In this document: positions 53,991-61,476 of the stretch, in pieces
Numbering within the stretch: the first letter of the stretch is position 1
Layout: each line of letters starts with the position of its first letter
Assembly (NCBI RefSeq): GCF_014695395.1
Contig: NZ_JACJOF010000010.1
Coordinates: 1 to 64,000 of the forward strand
Origin: Nodosilinea sp. FACHB-131
Lineage (GTDB): Bacteria > Cyanobacteriota > Cyanobacteriia > Phormidesmidales > Phormidesmidaceae
DNA length: 64,000 bases
Direction: 5' to 3'
The notes under the pieces: model-generated
What the model was told of the DNA's origin: nothing
What the model saw: only the letters and a program-made list of their open reading frames with translations
Databases searched by the model: none
Made by a program: the position numbers and the translations under genes

Positions 53991-54986
53991 ATGGCTTTGT
54001 ATCATCTCAAGGACTACTACCCCAACTATAAAGACACCCTCGCTGACGGACAGATGGGAGATATCAGCTCCTATTCCGTTTACGCTCAGGGCGAAGACAA
54101 AGTTGGCACCGCCAAAGATTTGCTTGTAGACGAATCCGGTCGCTTTCGCTACCTAGTAGTCGACACCGGCCCGTGGATCTTCGGGAAAAACGTTTTGGTT
54201 CCCGTCGGTGTAGCCCGGTTTGACTACGACAACACCCGCGTCTATGTGAACGGCCTGTCTAAAACCCAAGTTGAAAACCTGCCCGAATATAAGGACGACA
54301 CCGTCGTAGACGAGCGCTACGAAGAGCAAGTTAGAGGTCAGTATCGACCCTTGGCCCAAGGCCGCTCTAGCCGTCAGTTCCTAGGTAGCGCCTATGTTGC
54401 ACCGAACGACGCCTCCAACATGAATCCCCTAGATTCTGACCGGATGAATCCTCTCGAGGTAGACCAGCAGCGCACTCAGACCACTGTTGGCAATACCCAA
54501 GGGGTGAATAAGATTCGCGAGACCATGGCTAATCAGGACGTTGCCCAGACAACTCCCACTCCGTACGATCGCGAACCCAGCTTCTATGGTTTAAGCGATG
54601 AGGACAACCACGGTCCCCTACGGCTGTATGAGGAGCGCTTAGTCGCTCACCGCAGTCGCGCAAAAGTGGGCGAAGTAATCGTAGGCAAGCGCGTTGAAAC
54701 TCAAACCGCTGAAGTCTCTGAGCCGATCGAGAAAGAGCGCGTTGTGATCGAAAGACGCGATGTTACTGGTCAGGCCGCTGTAGGCACCGACCATGTCTTT
54801 GAGAATCAAGAAGTAGCTCGTATGGAAGTCTACGAAGAGCAAGTTAACGTTGAGAAAGAAGCCTTCGTCCGCGAAGAAGTGGATGTTCACAAAGAAACTG
54901 ACCGTGAACTAATTCGTTCACGGGAAGAGATCCGACGTGAGGAGCTGGATGTTAACACTGACGGCAACCCCAAAATCGATCGCTAG
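53991..54986 (+). CDS. PRC-barrel and DUF2382 (YsnF-like) stress protein
   Basis: 331 residues from ATG 53991, set by the CAGGAGGA ribosome-binding site; an earlier ATG at 53955 is unlikely. The N-terminal PRC-barrel domain (about 15-105) has VGTAKDLLVDESGRFRYLVVD. A polar linker is followed by DUF2382 (about 210-325) with LRLYEERLVAHRSRAKVGEV, IEKERVVIERR and the glutamate-rich end. Proteins of this type are induced by general stress in several bacteria. A second DUF2382 gene follows 116 bases downstream. Confidence 0.9.
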   Translation: MALYHLKDYYPNYKDTLADGQMGDISSYSVYAQGEDKVGTAKDLLVDESGRFRYLVVDTGPWIFGKNVLVPVGVARFDYDNTRVYVNGLSKTQVENLPEYKDDTVVDERYEEQVRGQYRPLAQGRSSRQFLGSAYVAPNDASNMNPLDSDRMNPLEVDQQRTQTTVGNTQGVNKIRETMANQDVAQTTPTPYDREPSFYGLSDEDNHGPLRLYEERLVAHRSRAKVGEVIVGKRVETQTAEVSEPIEKERVVIERRDVTGQAAVGTDHVFENQEVARMEVYEEQVNVEKEAFVREEVDVHKETDRELIRSREEIRREELDVNTDGNPKIDR

Positions 54987-55024
54987 GATCTGAACTAGGA
55001 GATAAACATTAGTATCTCCGTTTG

Positions 55025-55060
55025 ATTAAGGGGGCGTAGCTACGGCTACGTCCTCTTAAT
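55025..55060 (+). terminator. Long hairpin with UACG tetraloop
   Basis: Sixteen consecutive pairs (two of them G-U) join 55025-55040 to 55045-55060 around a TACG loop, one of the stable UNCG-class tetraloops. No T-tract follows. It lies between the two DUF2382 genes, so it may stop, process or stabilise the first transcript. Confidence 0.65.
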
Positions 55061-55102
55061 ATCTATTGCGAATATTAGTTATTAGCTTACTTGCGTCTCA
55101 AA

Positions 55103-55870
55103 ATGTCTCAACAACACCTAATCAGCAGTGATGTTTTCGATCGCTCAGGATATCTAATTGGCAATGTGGCTAGAGTTGAATCCGCAACAGCCACAGATTT
55201 TTCTCTCATCGTGCAGCCTATAGGTAGTGATAAGGGAAGCCAAATCACGATTCCTAGTGTTTCCATCACAAACATAAACTCCGAGAAAAATACTATTCAT
55301 GTTGATCGGGATCAGCGCGAATTTGCTCCTAACGCCGGTCAAAGAATCCAGCTGGTTGAAGAGCGCTTAGTCGTTGACCGCAAGCGCGTCAAGGTAGGTG
55401 AGGTCAGCGTCCGCAGAGTAGTCGAAACCGAGATGGTGCAGATTCCTGTGCGGCGAGAGAAGCTGGTGATCGAGAATATTGGTAGCAACACGCCCCCCGT
55501 TGAGGTGAGTCTGGGGGAAACTCAGATTCAAGGCCACGAAATTGCTGTTCAACCTGACAGCGATCGAGATATCACCGCTAGTGGCGTCTTTGAAACTATT
55601 CAAGACGCAATAACTTTTCTTGGCACCGTTGACCAGAGGCCAGAACTCCACTGCGAGAAAATCAGAGTGGCCATTCTTCTGGACGGCAAAAATGGTCTTA
55701 AAGGGACTATTTATGAGTTTGAAACCCCTCAAACTGCAACTCAAAAGCTCTCGCGGTTAGAAAAGGTTCTTTTCAATCAGTGTAGTCACGTTCGCCTAGA
55801 GCTGTTCCTCAGCGATCCCAGCATGGCACAAACCTATCAGAAGTTGATCTCTGAGCATACTTCCGCTTAA
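55103..55870 (+). CDS. DUF2382 domain protein
   Basis: 255 residues from ATG 55103; a TTG four codons earlier is possible. The N-terminal 85 residues resemble a degenerate PRC-barrel-like fold (DVFDRSGYLIGNVARVE). DUF2382 follows (IQLVEERLVVDRKRVKVGEVSVRRVVETEMVQIPVRREKLVIEN). The C-terminal 100 residues (from about 165) have no recognised family. It shares the VEERLV-R-R-KVGEV core with the preceding gene's product, pointing to duplication or joint function in stress. Confidence 0.82.
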   Translation: MSQQHLISSDVFDRSGYLIGNVARVESATATDFSLIVQPIGSDKGSQITIPSVSITNINSEKNTIHVDRDQREFAPNAGQRIQLVEERLVVDRKRVKVGEVSVRRVVETEMVQIPVRREKLVIENIGSNTPPVEVSLGETQIQGHEIAVQPDSDRDITASGVFETIQDAITFLGTVDQRPELHCEKIRVAILLDGKNGLKGTIYEFETPQTATQKLSRLEKVLFNQCSHVRLELFLSDPSMAQTYQKLISEHTSA

Positions 55871-55906
55871 AACTTCGTACAAAAGACTGGCAAAGGAATA
55901 AGCGGC

Positions 55907-56524
55907 TTAACTGCTGCTCAAGTCCACACTGTTGTAGAGACTCATGGCTTTTTCGACTCCGTCGGTAAGGGCTTTCTCAATGGCGCGCAGAGTCGTGTCA
56001 ACCACCCCGTCTAGGGTGCTGCGTTCGGCCTTAGAAAAGTTGCCTAGCACATGGGAAACAACGGCTTGATCCCCAACCCGTTCGCTGGCCCCAATGCCAA
56101 TCCGCAGCCGCGGAAACTCTTGGGTACCGAGGTGAGCGATCGCCGACTTCATACCGTTATGCCCCCCAGCTGAGCCCGAAAGCCGCAGCCGCAGCCGCCC
56201 TACCGGCAAATCCATATCGTCGTAAACGACTAACACTTGACTCGGCTCCAGCTTTAGCCAGTCGAGCACCGCCCGCATCGACTGACCTGAGCGGTTCATG
56301 TAGGTTAGCGGTTTGAGCAAATACACTTTCTGGCGAGTTGGCCCAAACCCTGCCCCATACTCGCCCTGAAACCGCCGCTCCTCCTTAAGAGAAACAGCCC
56401 AGGTCTTAGAAAGGCGATCGACCACCTCAAAGCCAATGTTGTGGCGGGTACCGGCATATTTATCTCCCGGGTTGCCCAACCCCACAATCAGGCAGGGGGG
56501 AGCAGGCGATGCTGCGTCAGCCAT
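55907..56524 (-). CDS. pth: Peptidyl-tRNA hydrolase
   Basis: 205 residues. Signature blocks are LIVGLGNPGDKYAGTRHNIGFEVVD, including the catalytic His near 28, then LLKPLTYMNRSGQS, VVYDDMDLPVGRLRLRLSGSAGGHNGMKS and PRLRIGIG. It releases peptides from prematurely dropped peptidyl-tRNA and is essential in most bacteria. The short N-terminal extension is not conserved. It follows tatA by 21 bases. Confidence 0.96.
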   Translation of the reverse strand: MADAASPAPPCLIVGLGNPGDKYAGTRHNIGFEVVDRLSKTWAVSLKEERRFQGEYGAGFGPTRQKVYLLKPLTYMNRSGQSMRAVLDWLKLEPSQVLVVYDDMDLPVGRLRLRLSGSAGGHNGMKSAIAHLGTQEFPRLRIGIGASERVGDQAVVSHVLGNFSKAERSTLDGVVDTTLRAIEKALTDGVEKAMSLYNSVDLSSS

Positions 56525-56545
56525 AGGTCAACGGTTCCTATCACC

Positions 56546-56896
56546 TCAAGCAGGAGAATCAGTTTCAGCTGACTCAGCCGCAGGGCTGCCGCCATTAGCG
56601 CCACTTGATTCCAGCGAAGCCATATCGGGTTCAACCTCCGGAGCAACCTCAGGGGGTGTCAGCACCTTGGGCGATTCAGGTTCTAGGGTCGCCTTCATTG
56701 GTGCAGTCACCGCCTTTTCAATTTGTTGGGCCTCCTTCTTGAACTCCTCCTCAAACTCCCGAGAAGCCTCTTGAAAGCCCTTAATGGCTTTTCCCATGCT
56801 GCGACCAATTTCGGGCAGCTTTTTTGGGCCAAAGACCAGCAGCGCCAGCACCATGATTAGCGCCATCTCTGGCAAACCCACACCAAATACGTTCAT
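56546..56896 (-). CDS. tatA: Sec-independent translocase subunit TatA/B
   Basis: 116 residues: one N-terminal membrane helix, the hinge FGPKKLPEIGRSMGKAIKGFQ, an amphipathic helix with EASREFEEEFKKEAQQ, and an acidic Pro-rich tail. This is the TatA/Hcf106 pattern, for export of folded proteins across thylakoid or cytoplasmic membranes. Cyanobacteria often have one protein doing TatA and another TatB duty, and which one this is cannot be settled here. It is in a probable operon with pth. Confidence 0.92.
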   Translation of the reverse strand: MNVFGVGLPEMALIMVLALLVFGPKKLPEIGRSMGKAIKGFQEASREFEEEFKKEAQQIEKAVTAPMKATLEPESPKVLTPPEVAPEVEPDMASLESSGANGGSPAAESAETDSPA

Positions 56897-57017
56897 AGGT
56901 CAACTCCCGAGTAACGACGGCTGTGCAAACGACCTGCTGCTTGTACCAACATGCGTGCATCAAACGGCAAAAGAGGCCGGGTAGTCAAGGGTCTACACCA
57001 GCCTCAGATTAGTAAAT

Positions 57018-57036
57018 TTTGGATGCCGTATCCAAA
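57018..57036 (-). terminator. Hairpin downstream of psbH
   Basis: TTTGGAT and ATCCAAA form a 7-bp perfect stem with a five-base loop. On the minus strand it is followed by ATTTAC, a weak T-rich tail. It lies about 50 bases past the psbH stop codon. Confidence 0.5.
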
Positions 57037-57088
57037 CTGCGTTGGCAAAATTTGAGACCAAACCGAAGTGGCTCGATCCCGAAACTCC

Positions 57089-57292
57089 CTAGAGCCCTAC
57101 GCTGCGCCAGTCCACATCAAAGCTTTCCAGCACGATGGAAGAATTATAAAGCTGCAAAATAATCAGCAGAAACACGAAGAACAGACCGATAAAAACCGCC
57201 ATCACTGGGGTAGTGCCCCAGCCGGGAGCAACCTTACCGTACTCAGAGTTGAGGGGCTTTAACACGTCTCCTAACCTAGTCCGTTGTGCCAT
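57089..57292 (-). CDS. psbH: Photosystem II protein PsbH
   Basis: 67 residues from ATG 57292 (GGAAGGA upstream). The sequence [20 protein letters not shown], then [20 protein letters not shown] and the single membrane helix, is characteristic. PsbH is a 10-kDa-type phosphoprotein-like subunit next to CP47, needed for quinone-site function and CP47 accumulation. The gene is head-to-head with psbN, as in most cyanobacteria. Confidence 0.97.
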   Translation of the reverse strand: MAQRTRLGDVLKPLNSEYGKVAPGWGTTPVMAVFIGLFFVFLLIILQLYNSSIVLESFDVDWRSVGL

Positions 57293-57328
57293 GGATCCTT
57301 CCACAATCAACACTTTATAGTTCGTAAT

Positions 57329-57334
57329 ATTATA
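57329..57334 (-). promoter_or_regulatory. Candidate -10 element of psbH
   Basis: TATAAT reads exactly on the minus strand within CCTATAATATT, 37 bases before the psbH ATG. No good -35 box is seen at the expected distance, so control may need an activator. Confidence 0.45.
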
Positions 57335-57366
57335 GGATGGGGTGGTTTCCTATTCTCATAAACCCC

Positions 57367-57498
57367 ATGGAACCTGCAACAGTTCTTATCATTTCCGTGG
57401 CTGCCGTGGTGGTAGCCGTGACTGGTTACTCAGTGTACATGTCCTTTGGCCCCCCGTCCAAGCAGTTGGCCGACCCCTTTGACGACCACGAAGACTAG
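57367..57498 (+). CDS. psbN: PsbN, photosystem II assembly protein
   Basis: 43 residues, the standard PsbN length. It begins MEPATVLIISVAAVVVAV, with one membrane helix, and ends with the conserved GPPSKQLADPFDDHED. PsbN is not a structural photosystem II subunit but is needed for early assembly and repair of its reaction centre. It lies divergent from psbH with 74 bases between the two ATGs. Confidence 0.96.
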   Translation: MEPATVLIISVAAVVVAVTGYSVYMSFGPPSKQLADPFDDHED

Positions 57499-57504
57499 GG
57501 TTTC

Positions 57505-57542
57505 TCAGGGCGATGTCCCAAGCTTTGGAGGCACCGCCCTGA
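57505..57542 (+). terminator. Stem-loop after psbN
   Basis: TCAGGGCG and CGCCCTGA pair perfectly over eight bases around a 22-base loop, seven bases past the psbN stop codon. There is no clear T-tract, so the call is moderate. Confidence 0.5.
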
Positions 57543-57569
57543 TAGCCTCAAGCTTTTGGGTCAAAACCA

Positions 57570-57598
57570 TTGATTGCACAGGTCTCTAGTGGTAGGAT
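57570..57598 (+). promoter_or_regulatory. Candidate promoter of the rpsP operon
   Basis: TTGATT (57570-57575), a 17-base spacer, then TAGGAT (57593-57598) give a good sigma-70-type arrangement, 87 bases before the rpsP start. Confidence 0.55.
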
Positions 57599-57685
57599 TA
57601 GAAACCTGTGGATTTATTCTGGCTGTCCTGCCGCAATCCGTACAGGTCAAAACCTTTCAACCTCAACGATGTTGCTCTAAACCCT

Positions 57686-57964
57686 ATGATTAAGCTTCGA
57701 CTCAAGCGTTTCGGCAAAAAGCGGGAAGTCAGCTACCGCATCGTAGCCATCAATAGCGATGCCCGCCGCGACGGCCGCCCTTTAGAAGAGGTTGGCTTCT
57801 ACAATCCCCGCACCGACGAAACCCGTCTGGATGTTGCCGCTATTACGCGCCGTCTTGAGCAAGGTGCGCAGCCCACCAAAACCGTGCGGCACATCCTTGA
57901 AAAGGCCAACCTGCTTGAGAAGTTTGACATTAAAGCTAAGACCGAAGCCAAGGCTGAAGTTTAG
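57686..57964 (+). CDS. rpsP: 30S ribosomal protein S16
   Basis: 92 residues from ATG 57686; the longer frame from 57608 adds non-family sequence. [40 protein letters not shown] and [15 protein letters not shown] are S16 hallmarks. S16 binds 16S rRNA early in small-subunit assembly. It is the first gene of an apparent operon with khpA and phoH. Confidence 0.97.
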   Translation: MIKLRLKRFGKKREVSYRIVAINSDARRDGRPLEEVGFYNPRTDETRLDVAAITRRLEQGAQPTKTVRHILEKANLLEKFDIKAKTEAKAEV

Positions 57965-57996
57965 GTTACTGACTGTTTTTAGCCCCCACTCCCGAC

Positions 57997-58344
57997 ATGG
58001 ATAGCCCTGATTTTCCAGGACTGGTTCGGTTTCTGGTAGAGCCTTTTTTAGACTCACCTGATTCTTTGCGCATCGATTGCGAGGAAAACCCCATACAGTC
58101 CAAAGTTTGGATTCGGATTGCCTTTAAGGGCGACGAACGGGGCAAGGTTTTTGGTCGAGGGGGGCGCAACATTCAAGCCATTCGCACCGTTGTGCGAGCT
58201 ACGGCGGCGTTGTCGGGTTGGTCGGCCTACGTGGATGTCTACGGCGCCTCGGAGCAGGAAACTGGGACTGATCACAGGTCTCACAGTGGCCCTCCCCAAC
58301 GCTCGTCGAGCAAGCCTAAGCCACAGCTTCGTCCAAAAGTGTAG
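57997..58344 (+). CDS. khpA: KH domain RNA-binding protein (KhpA type)
   Basis: 115 residues. One KH domain (about 5-85) has VRFLVEPFLDSPDSLRIDCEE, then the GxxG-type loop GRGGRNIQAIRTVVRA. The last 30 residues are a basic, Ser/Pro-rich tail. KhpA proteins bind many RNAs, affect cell division and translation elsewhere, and often sit beside rpsP, as here. The 32-base gap to rpsP supports co-transcription. Confidence 0.92.
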   Translation: MDSPDFPGLVRFLVEPFLDSPDSLRIDCEENPIQSKVWIRIAFKGDERGKVFGRGGRNIQAIRTVVRATAALSGWSAYVDVYGASEQETGTDHRSHSGPPQRSSSKPKPQLRPKV

Positions 58345-58394
58345 GGTTTAGGCACAAGCACTCCAGGCCCGAATTATTCTGGCAATCTTTTTAG

Positions 58395-59378
58395 ATGGAT
58401 TCTCCCCTTCGGATTGAACTGCCTACCTCAGAGGGCGCTGTGGCCCTGGCGGGCTACCGAAACGAAAATATCAAACTCCTGGCGAGCCAAACTGGAGCAT
58501 CTCTAGTGTTGCGCGGCCAGGAGTTATTTATTTCTGGCACTGATCAGGGTGCAGCTCTGGCCCAGCGGCTGGTCTTAGCCTTGGAACCGCTGTGGAGTCA
58601 GGGACAGCTGATCACCACCGCCGATATTATGACGGCCCGCCAAGCCCTCGACACCGATCGCGTCGACGAGCTCCAGGCGATTCACCAGGATGTGGTAGCT
58701 CGCACCCGGCGAGGTGAGGTGGTGCGGGCTAAAACCTTTCGCCAAAAGCAGTATGTCAAAGCTCTGCGCAGTCAGGACATGGTGTTTTGCATTGGTCCAG
58801 CAGGCACCGGCAAGACCTTTCTGGCGACCTTAGTAGGTATTCAAGCACTGCTTAACAACGAATTTGAGCGCCTGATTTTGACCCGCCCGGCGGTCGAAGC
58901 CGGAGAGCGGCTGGGCTTTTTGCCGGGAGATTTGCAGCAGAAGGTAAACCCCTACCTGCGACCGCTCTACGATGCCCTCCACGAGCTGGTAGACCCAGAG
59001 AAAGTTACCAACCTGATGGAGCGCGGCATCATCGAGGTGGCCCCCCTGGCCTATATGCGGGGGCGCACCCTCAACAACGCCTTTGTGATCATGGATGAAG
59101 CCCAGAACACTACCCCAGCCCAGATGAAGATGGTGTTGACCCGCCTGGGCTTTAAGTCACGCATGGTGGTAACGGGCGATGTCACTCAGACCGACTTGCC
59201 GGCCGACCAAACCTCAGGTCTGGCCGTGGCTCAGCAGATTCTCAAAGGGGTAAACGGGATTGCCTTTTGCCAGCTCAACCAGGCAGACGTAGTGCGCCAT
59301 CCGCTAGTGCAGCGCATTGTGGCTGCCTACGAAACCTACGAGAGCCGGGTGACAAAGCGGGAGAATCGATCCCGATAG
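58395..59378 (+). CDS. phoH: PhoH family ATPase
   Basis: 327 residues. An N-terminal KH-like segment (about 1-85) is followed by the PhoH domain (about 110-315). This has Walker A GPAGTGKTFLA, LTRPAVEAGERLGFLPGDL, and Walker B VIMDEAQNTTPAQMK with GDVTQTDLP. PhoH proteins are RNA-linked P-loop ATPases, related to helicase cores, acting in RNA metabolism. Position after rpsP and khpA supports an RNA or ribosome role. A short spacer of 50 bases separates it from khpA. Confidence 0.94.
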   Translation: MDSPLRIELPTSEGAVALAGYRNENIKLLASQTGASLVLRGQELFISGTDQGAALAQRLVLALEPLWSQGQLITTADIMTARQALDTDRVDELQAIHQDVVARTRRGEVVRAKTFRQKQYVKALRSQDMVFCIGPAGTGKTFLATLVGIQALLNNEFERLILTRPAVEAGERLGFLPGDLQQKVNPYLRPLYDALHELVDPEKVTNLMERGIIEVAPLAYMRGRTLNNAFVIMDEAQNTTPAQMKMVLTRLGFKSRMVVTGDVTQTDLPADQTSGLAVAQQILKGVNGIAFCQLNQADVVRHPLVQRIVAAYETYESRVTKRENRSR

Positions 59379-59585
59379 CCTCGTGCTTGACTCTCTTAAT
59401 GGATAAAGCCAAACAGCAAAAGATCGAAAAGACAAGGATAAAAAACGTCAGTAAGTGCCGGTGCTCCAGCTTTTGGTTTGATCATTGGTTGGCGATCGCC
59501 CTAACACCAAAGACCCTCCCTGCTGAAAAACCGCTAGCAGGCGAGAGTGCTTGATTAGAAATGCTGGCCTAAGTAACCCAAGCCA

Positions 59586-60452
59586 TTAGACGGTAGCGAA
59601 CTCTGGTGCAGCCGCAGCCACAGCATCATTCGTCGGCACCGAGGCATAAACTTCCGCAGAGTTGTTGGGGCTTTCGATCAGCTTGACCTTGTGGAGACTG
59701 GCACCCAAGTCAGCGATCGGGCCTTGCAGCAGGTCACGAATGTGGACGGCGATGTTCTCTGCTGTGGGCACTACTTCGGCAAAGTAGGGAATGTCTTTGT
59801 TGAGGAAAGTGTGGTCGAAAGGTTCTACCACATGCTCGTCAATAGCCGCCTGGAGCGCTGCCAAATCGACCAGCATGCCGGTGCGAGGATCGATCTGCCC
59901 TTTAACGGTGACTTCTAGGTGGTAGTTGTGGCCATGGCCGTGGGGGCGGGCGCACTTACCGTAAATTTCGCAGTTTTCTTCGTAGCTCAGCCGAGGCGAG
60001 GCCAGACGGTGAGCGGCGCTGAAGTGAGTGCTGACGGTGAGAAAGGCTTCCATGGCATTACCTGAGTAGTCGGACCAGAGTTCGGGGTGTTCAAACAGCT
60101 GAACGTTGACGATGGGCAAATGGGGAGCAAGGCGATCCCAGATCACCTTGGCAAGGTATTCGGTGGTGGGCAGGGTGTGCTGAAATTCTGGCCAGACATC
60201 GTTGAGGTAGGCAAAGTCAAGCTGGGATGTGACTTCCTTTTTGATGACATGCTTGACGTCAGACAGGTTGAGCACCATGCCGTACTCGTCTAGGTCGCCT
60301 TCCATGGCTACATAGAGCACGTAGTTGTGACCGTGGCCGGGAAAGTTGATGCAGGGGCCAAACCGCTGGGCGTTTTCGGCCTCGCTCAGCTCGCTTAGCC
60401 AGTAGCGGTGGCTAGCAGAAAACTGCGCCCGGCGATTGATGATGCATTTCAT
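59586..60452 (-). CDS. Fused two-domain 6-carboxytetrahydropterin synthase-like protein
   Basis: 288 residues made of two PTPS/QueD domains (about 1-130 and 135-275). Both keep zinc ligands: SASHRYW with GHGHNY, and SAAHRL with HGHGHNY. Both keep the catalytic Cys position (GPCINFP, GKCARPH). The C-terminal copy keeps the catalytic Asp-His (FDHTFLN), while the N-terminal copy reads LDFAYLN, with Phe in place of His, so its activity may be lost. QueD makes 6-carboxytetrahydropterin for queuosine. PTPS-type enzymes make other pterins, and cyanobacteria glycosylate pterins, so the product is not certain. Most relatives are single-domain, about 120-150 residues. Confidence 0.88.
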   Translation of the reverse strand: MKCIINRRAQFSASHRYWLSELSEAENAQRFGPCINFPGHGHNYVLYVAMEGDLDEYGMVLNLSDVKHVIKKEVTSQLDFAYLNDVWPEFQHTLPTTEYLAKVIWDRLAPHLPIVNVQLFEHPELWSDYSGNAMEAFLTVSTHFSAAHRLASPRLSYEENCEIYGKCARPHGHGHNYHLEVTVKGQIDPRTGMLVDLAALQAAIDEHVVEPFDHTFLNKDIPYFAEVVPTAENIAVHIRDLLQGPIADLGASLHKVKLIESPNNSAEVYASVPTNDAVAAAAPEFATV

Positions 60453-60694
60453 AGAACTGGGAACCCATGCGGGAGGCGATGGTTACGTTAAGCAACCGTT
60501 ACATATTCAGCATAGTGTAAATTGCTGGCTATTGAGGAATCGGCGCGGGCGGCGATCGCTGCAAAGAAACAGTAAAGATTTACGGCTACCCCATCGCCCT
60601 CCTGACCCCTCAAACCTTTGGTTGGTCAGCTATTTCCTGAGATAGATATTCCTTTAAATTAAATGACATGGCTTGTTGACATCGAAAGGATTTA

Positions 60695-60708
60695 GTAAAA
60701 TTGAATAC
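60695..60708 (+). promoter_or_regulatory. NtcA-type binding site (GTA-N8-TAC)
   Basis: GTAAAATTGAATAC is an exact match to the NtcA consensus GTA-N8-TAC. It lies 14 bases downstream of TTGACA and just upstream of the riboswitch, so it would overlap the -10 region. That placement suggests repression during nitrogen shortage, as reported for the gif genes. Binding is inferred. Confidence 0.7.
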
Positions 60709-60722
60709 AGAAAGTACGTTGA

Positions 60723-60799
60723 CGTTCATCTGAGGCAACCTGGAAACTACTCCACTACGCCCTAGACGGAAGTAAGGAGATTGGCTCCCGAAGGAACGC
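60723..60799 (+). promoter_or_regulatory. Glutamine riboswitch (glnA RNA)
   Basis: All parts of the aptamer are visible. P1 is CGTTC (60723-60727) with GAACG (60794-60798). P2 is TCTGAGGC with GCCCTAGA (one mismatch, one G-T). The conserved core CGGAAGTAAGG is followed by P3 (GGAG with CTCC) and the closing CGAAGGAACGC. The core matches the crystallised cyanobacterial glutamine aptamer as I recall it. Only 48 bases separate it from the ATG. AACAAGAGG before the start can pair with an upstream TTTGTT, which is consistent with control of ribosome access. Confidence 0.93.
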
Positions 60800-60847
60800 A
60801 CCCTGCTTAGGCAGTTTGTTAAATCCTTTGTCAACAAGAGGCGTGAC

Positions 60848-61264
60848 ATGAAACTTTGCTATCGCGGCGTAGATTACGATTACAACCCGCCTTCTCTAGA
60901 AGTGCGTGAAAGTGAGCTGACCGGATCCTACCGGGGCCGTCCGATAAAATTTTCCTACGTTAGGCATTTACCGATAACCCAGCCTATCGGCAATTACACT
61001 TATCGTGGAGTTAGCTATAGCACCAATTGCCACGGGCAAATCGAGTCTTCCACGGCAGCTTCCGAGCGTCAGCCTGTGTTTCAGGCGGAGCGGACTGCGG
61101 CAGGCAAAGGGCTACCCGCCCGTCGTCACCTGCTACAAGAAGCGGCTGAGGCCCACCGCATTAACATTCAGCAGTCGACTCAGCACCGGATTGAAGTGGC
61201 CCGGGCCCAGGGCAACGACCAACTGCTGAAGCAGCTTGAGGCTGAGCTGCACCAAGTGGTCTAG
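60848..61264 (+). CDS. DUF4278 protein under glutamine riboswitch control
   Basis: 138 residues. The N-terminal DUF4278 segment (about 1-65) has MKLCYRGVDYDYNPP and the echo YTYRGVSYSTN. A basic linker leads to a helical C-terminal segment (about 90-138) with RRHLLQEAAEAHRINIQQS and LLKQLEAELHQV. DUF4278 is cyanobacterial and uncharacterised. The leader carries a glutamine aptamer and an NtcA box, the same pair of controls described for gifB, which encodes a glutamine synthetase inhibitor. A role in nitrogen control is therefore likely, though the sequence is not clearly an IF7/IF17 homologue. AAGAGG lies 7 bases before the ATG. Confidence 0.88.
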   Translation: MKLCYRGVDYDYNPPSLEVRESELTGSYRGRPIKFSYVRHLPITQPIGNYTYRGVSYSTNCHGQIESSTAASERQPVFQAERTAAGKGLPARRHLLQEAAEAHRINIQQSTQHRIEVARAQGNDQLLKQLEAELHQVV

Positions 61265-61310
61265 GCTTTGCGTCAGCGACTCCACTTTTTGCTGTAGCTG
61301 GAGCAGTGAG

Positions 61311-61340
61311 GGACATCCCCAAGGGGGTGTCCTTTTCTTT
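61311..61340 (+). terminator. Rho-independent terminator
   Basis: GGACATCCCC pairs with GGGGGTGTCC around a short AA loop and is followed by TTTTCTTT. It ends the riboswitch-DUF4278 transcript 47 bases past its stop codon. Confidence 0.88.
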
Positions 61341-61476
61341 GCGATTTTTTGAGCGATCGCCTAAAGTCTGCTGCCTGTCTCGGCATAACGGCGATCGCCC
61401 CCATGAGCTGCCACAAAACGATCCATATCAAGAAGTGAGTAGGAGATTGACTAGCTGAGTCCTATCCACAACCGGG

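Larger units (their letters stand above)
60453..60847. other. Regulatory intergenic region of the DUF4278 gene
   Basis: This holds the promoter region, an NtcA-type box and a glutamine riboswitch, each listed separately. TTGACA at 60676-60681 is a possible -35 element. The left part (60453-60660) is the upstream region of the divergent pterin gene, with nothing distinctive seen. Confidence 0.7.

Noticed and set aside
59399..59554. 51-codon frame after phoH (MDKAKQQKIEK start)
   Set aside because: No ribosome-binding site, no known family, and a HIP1 octamer inside; too little support to call.
60848..61264. DUF4278 protein as a true IF7/IF17 homologue
   Set aside because: Only a short N-x-QQS-x3-R resemblance is visible; overall sequence and the DUF4278 domain differ, so the name gifB is not used.
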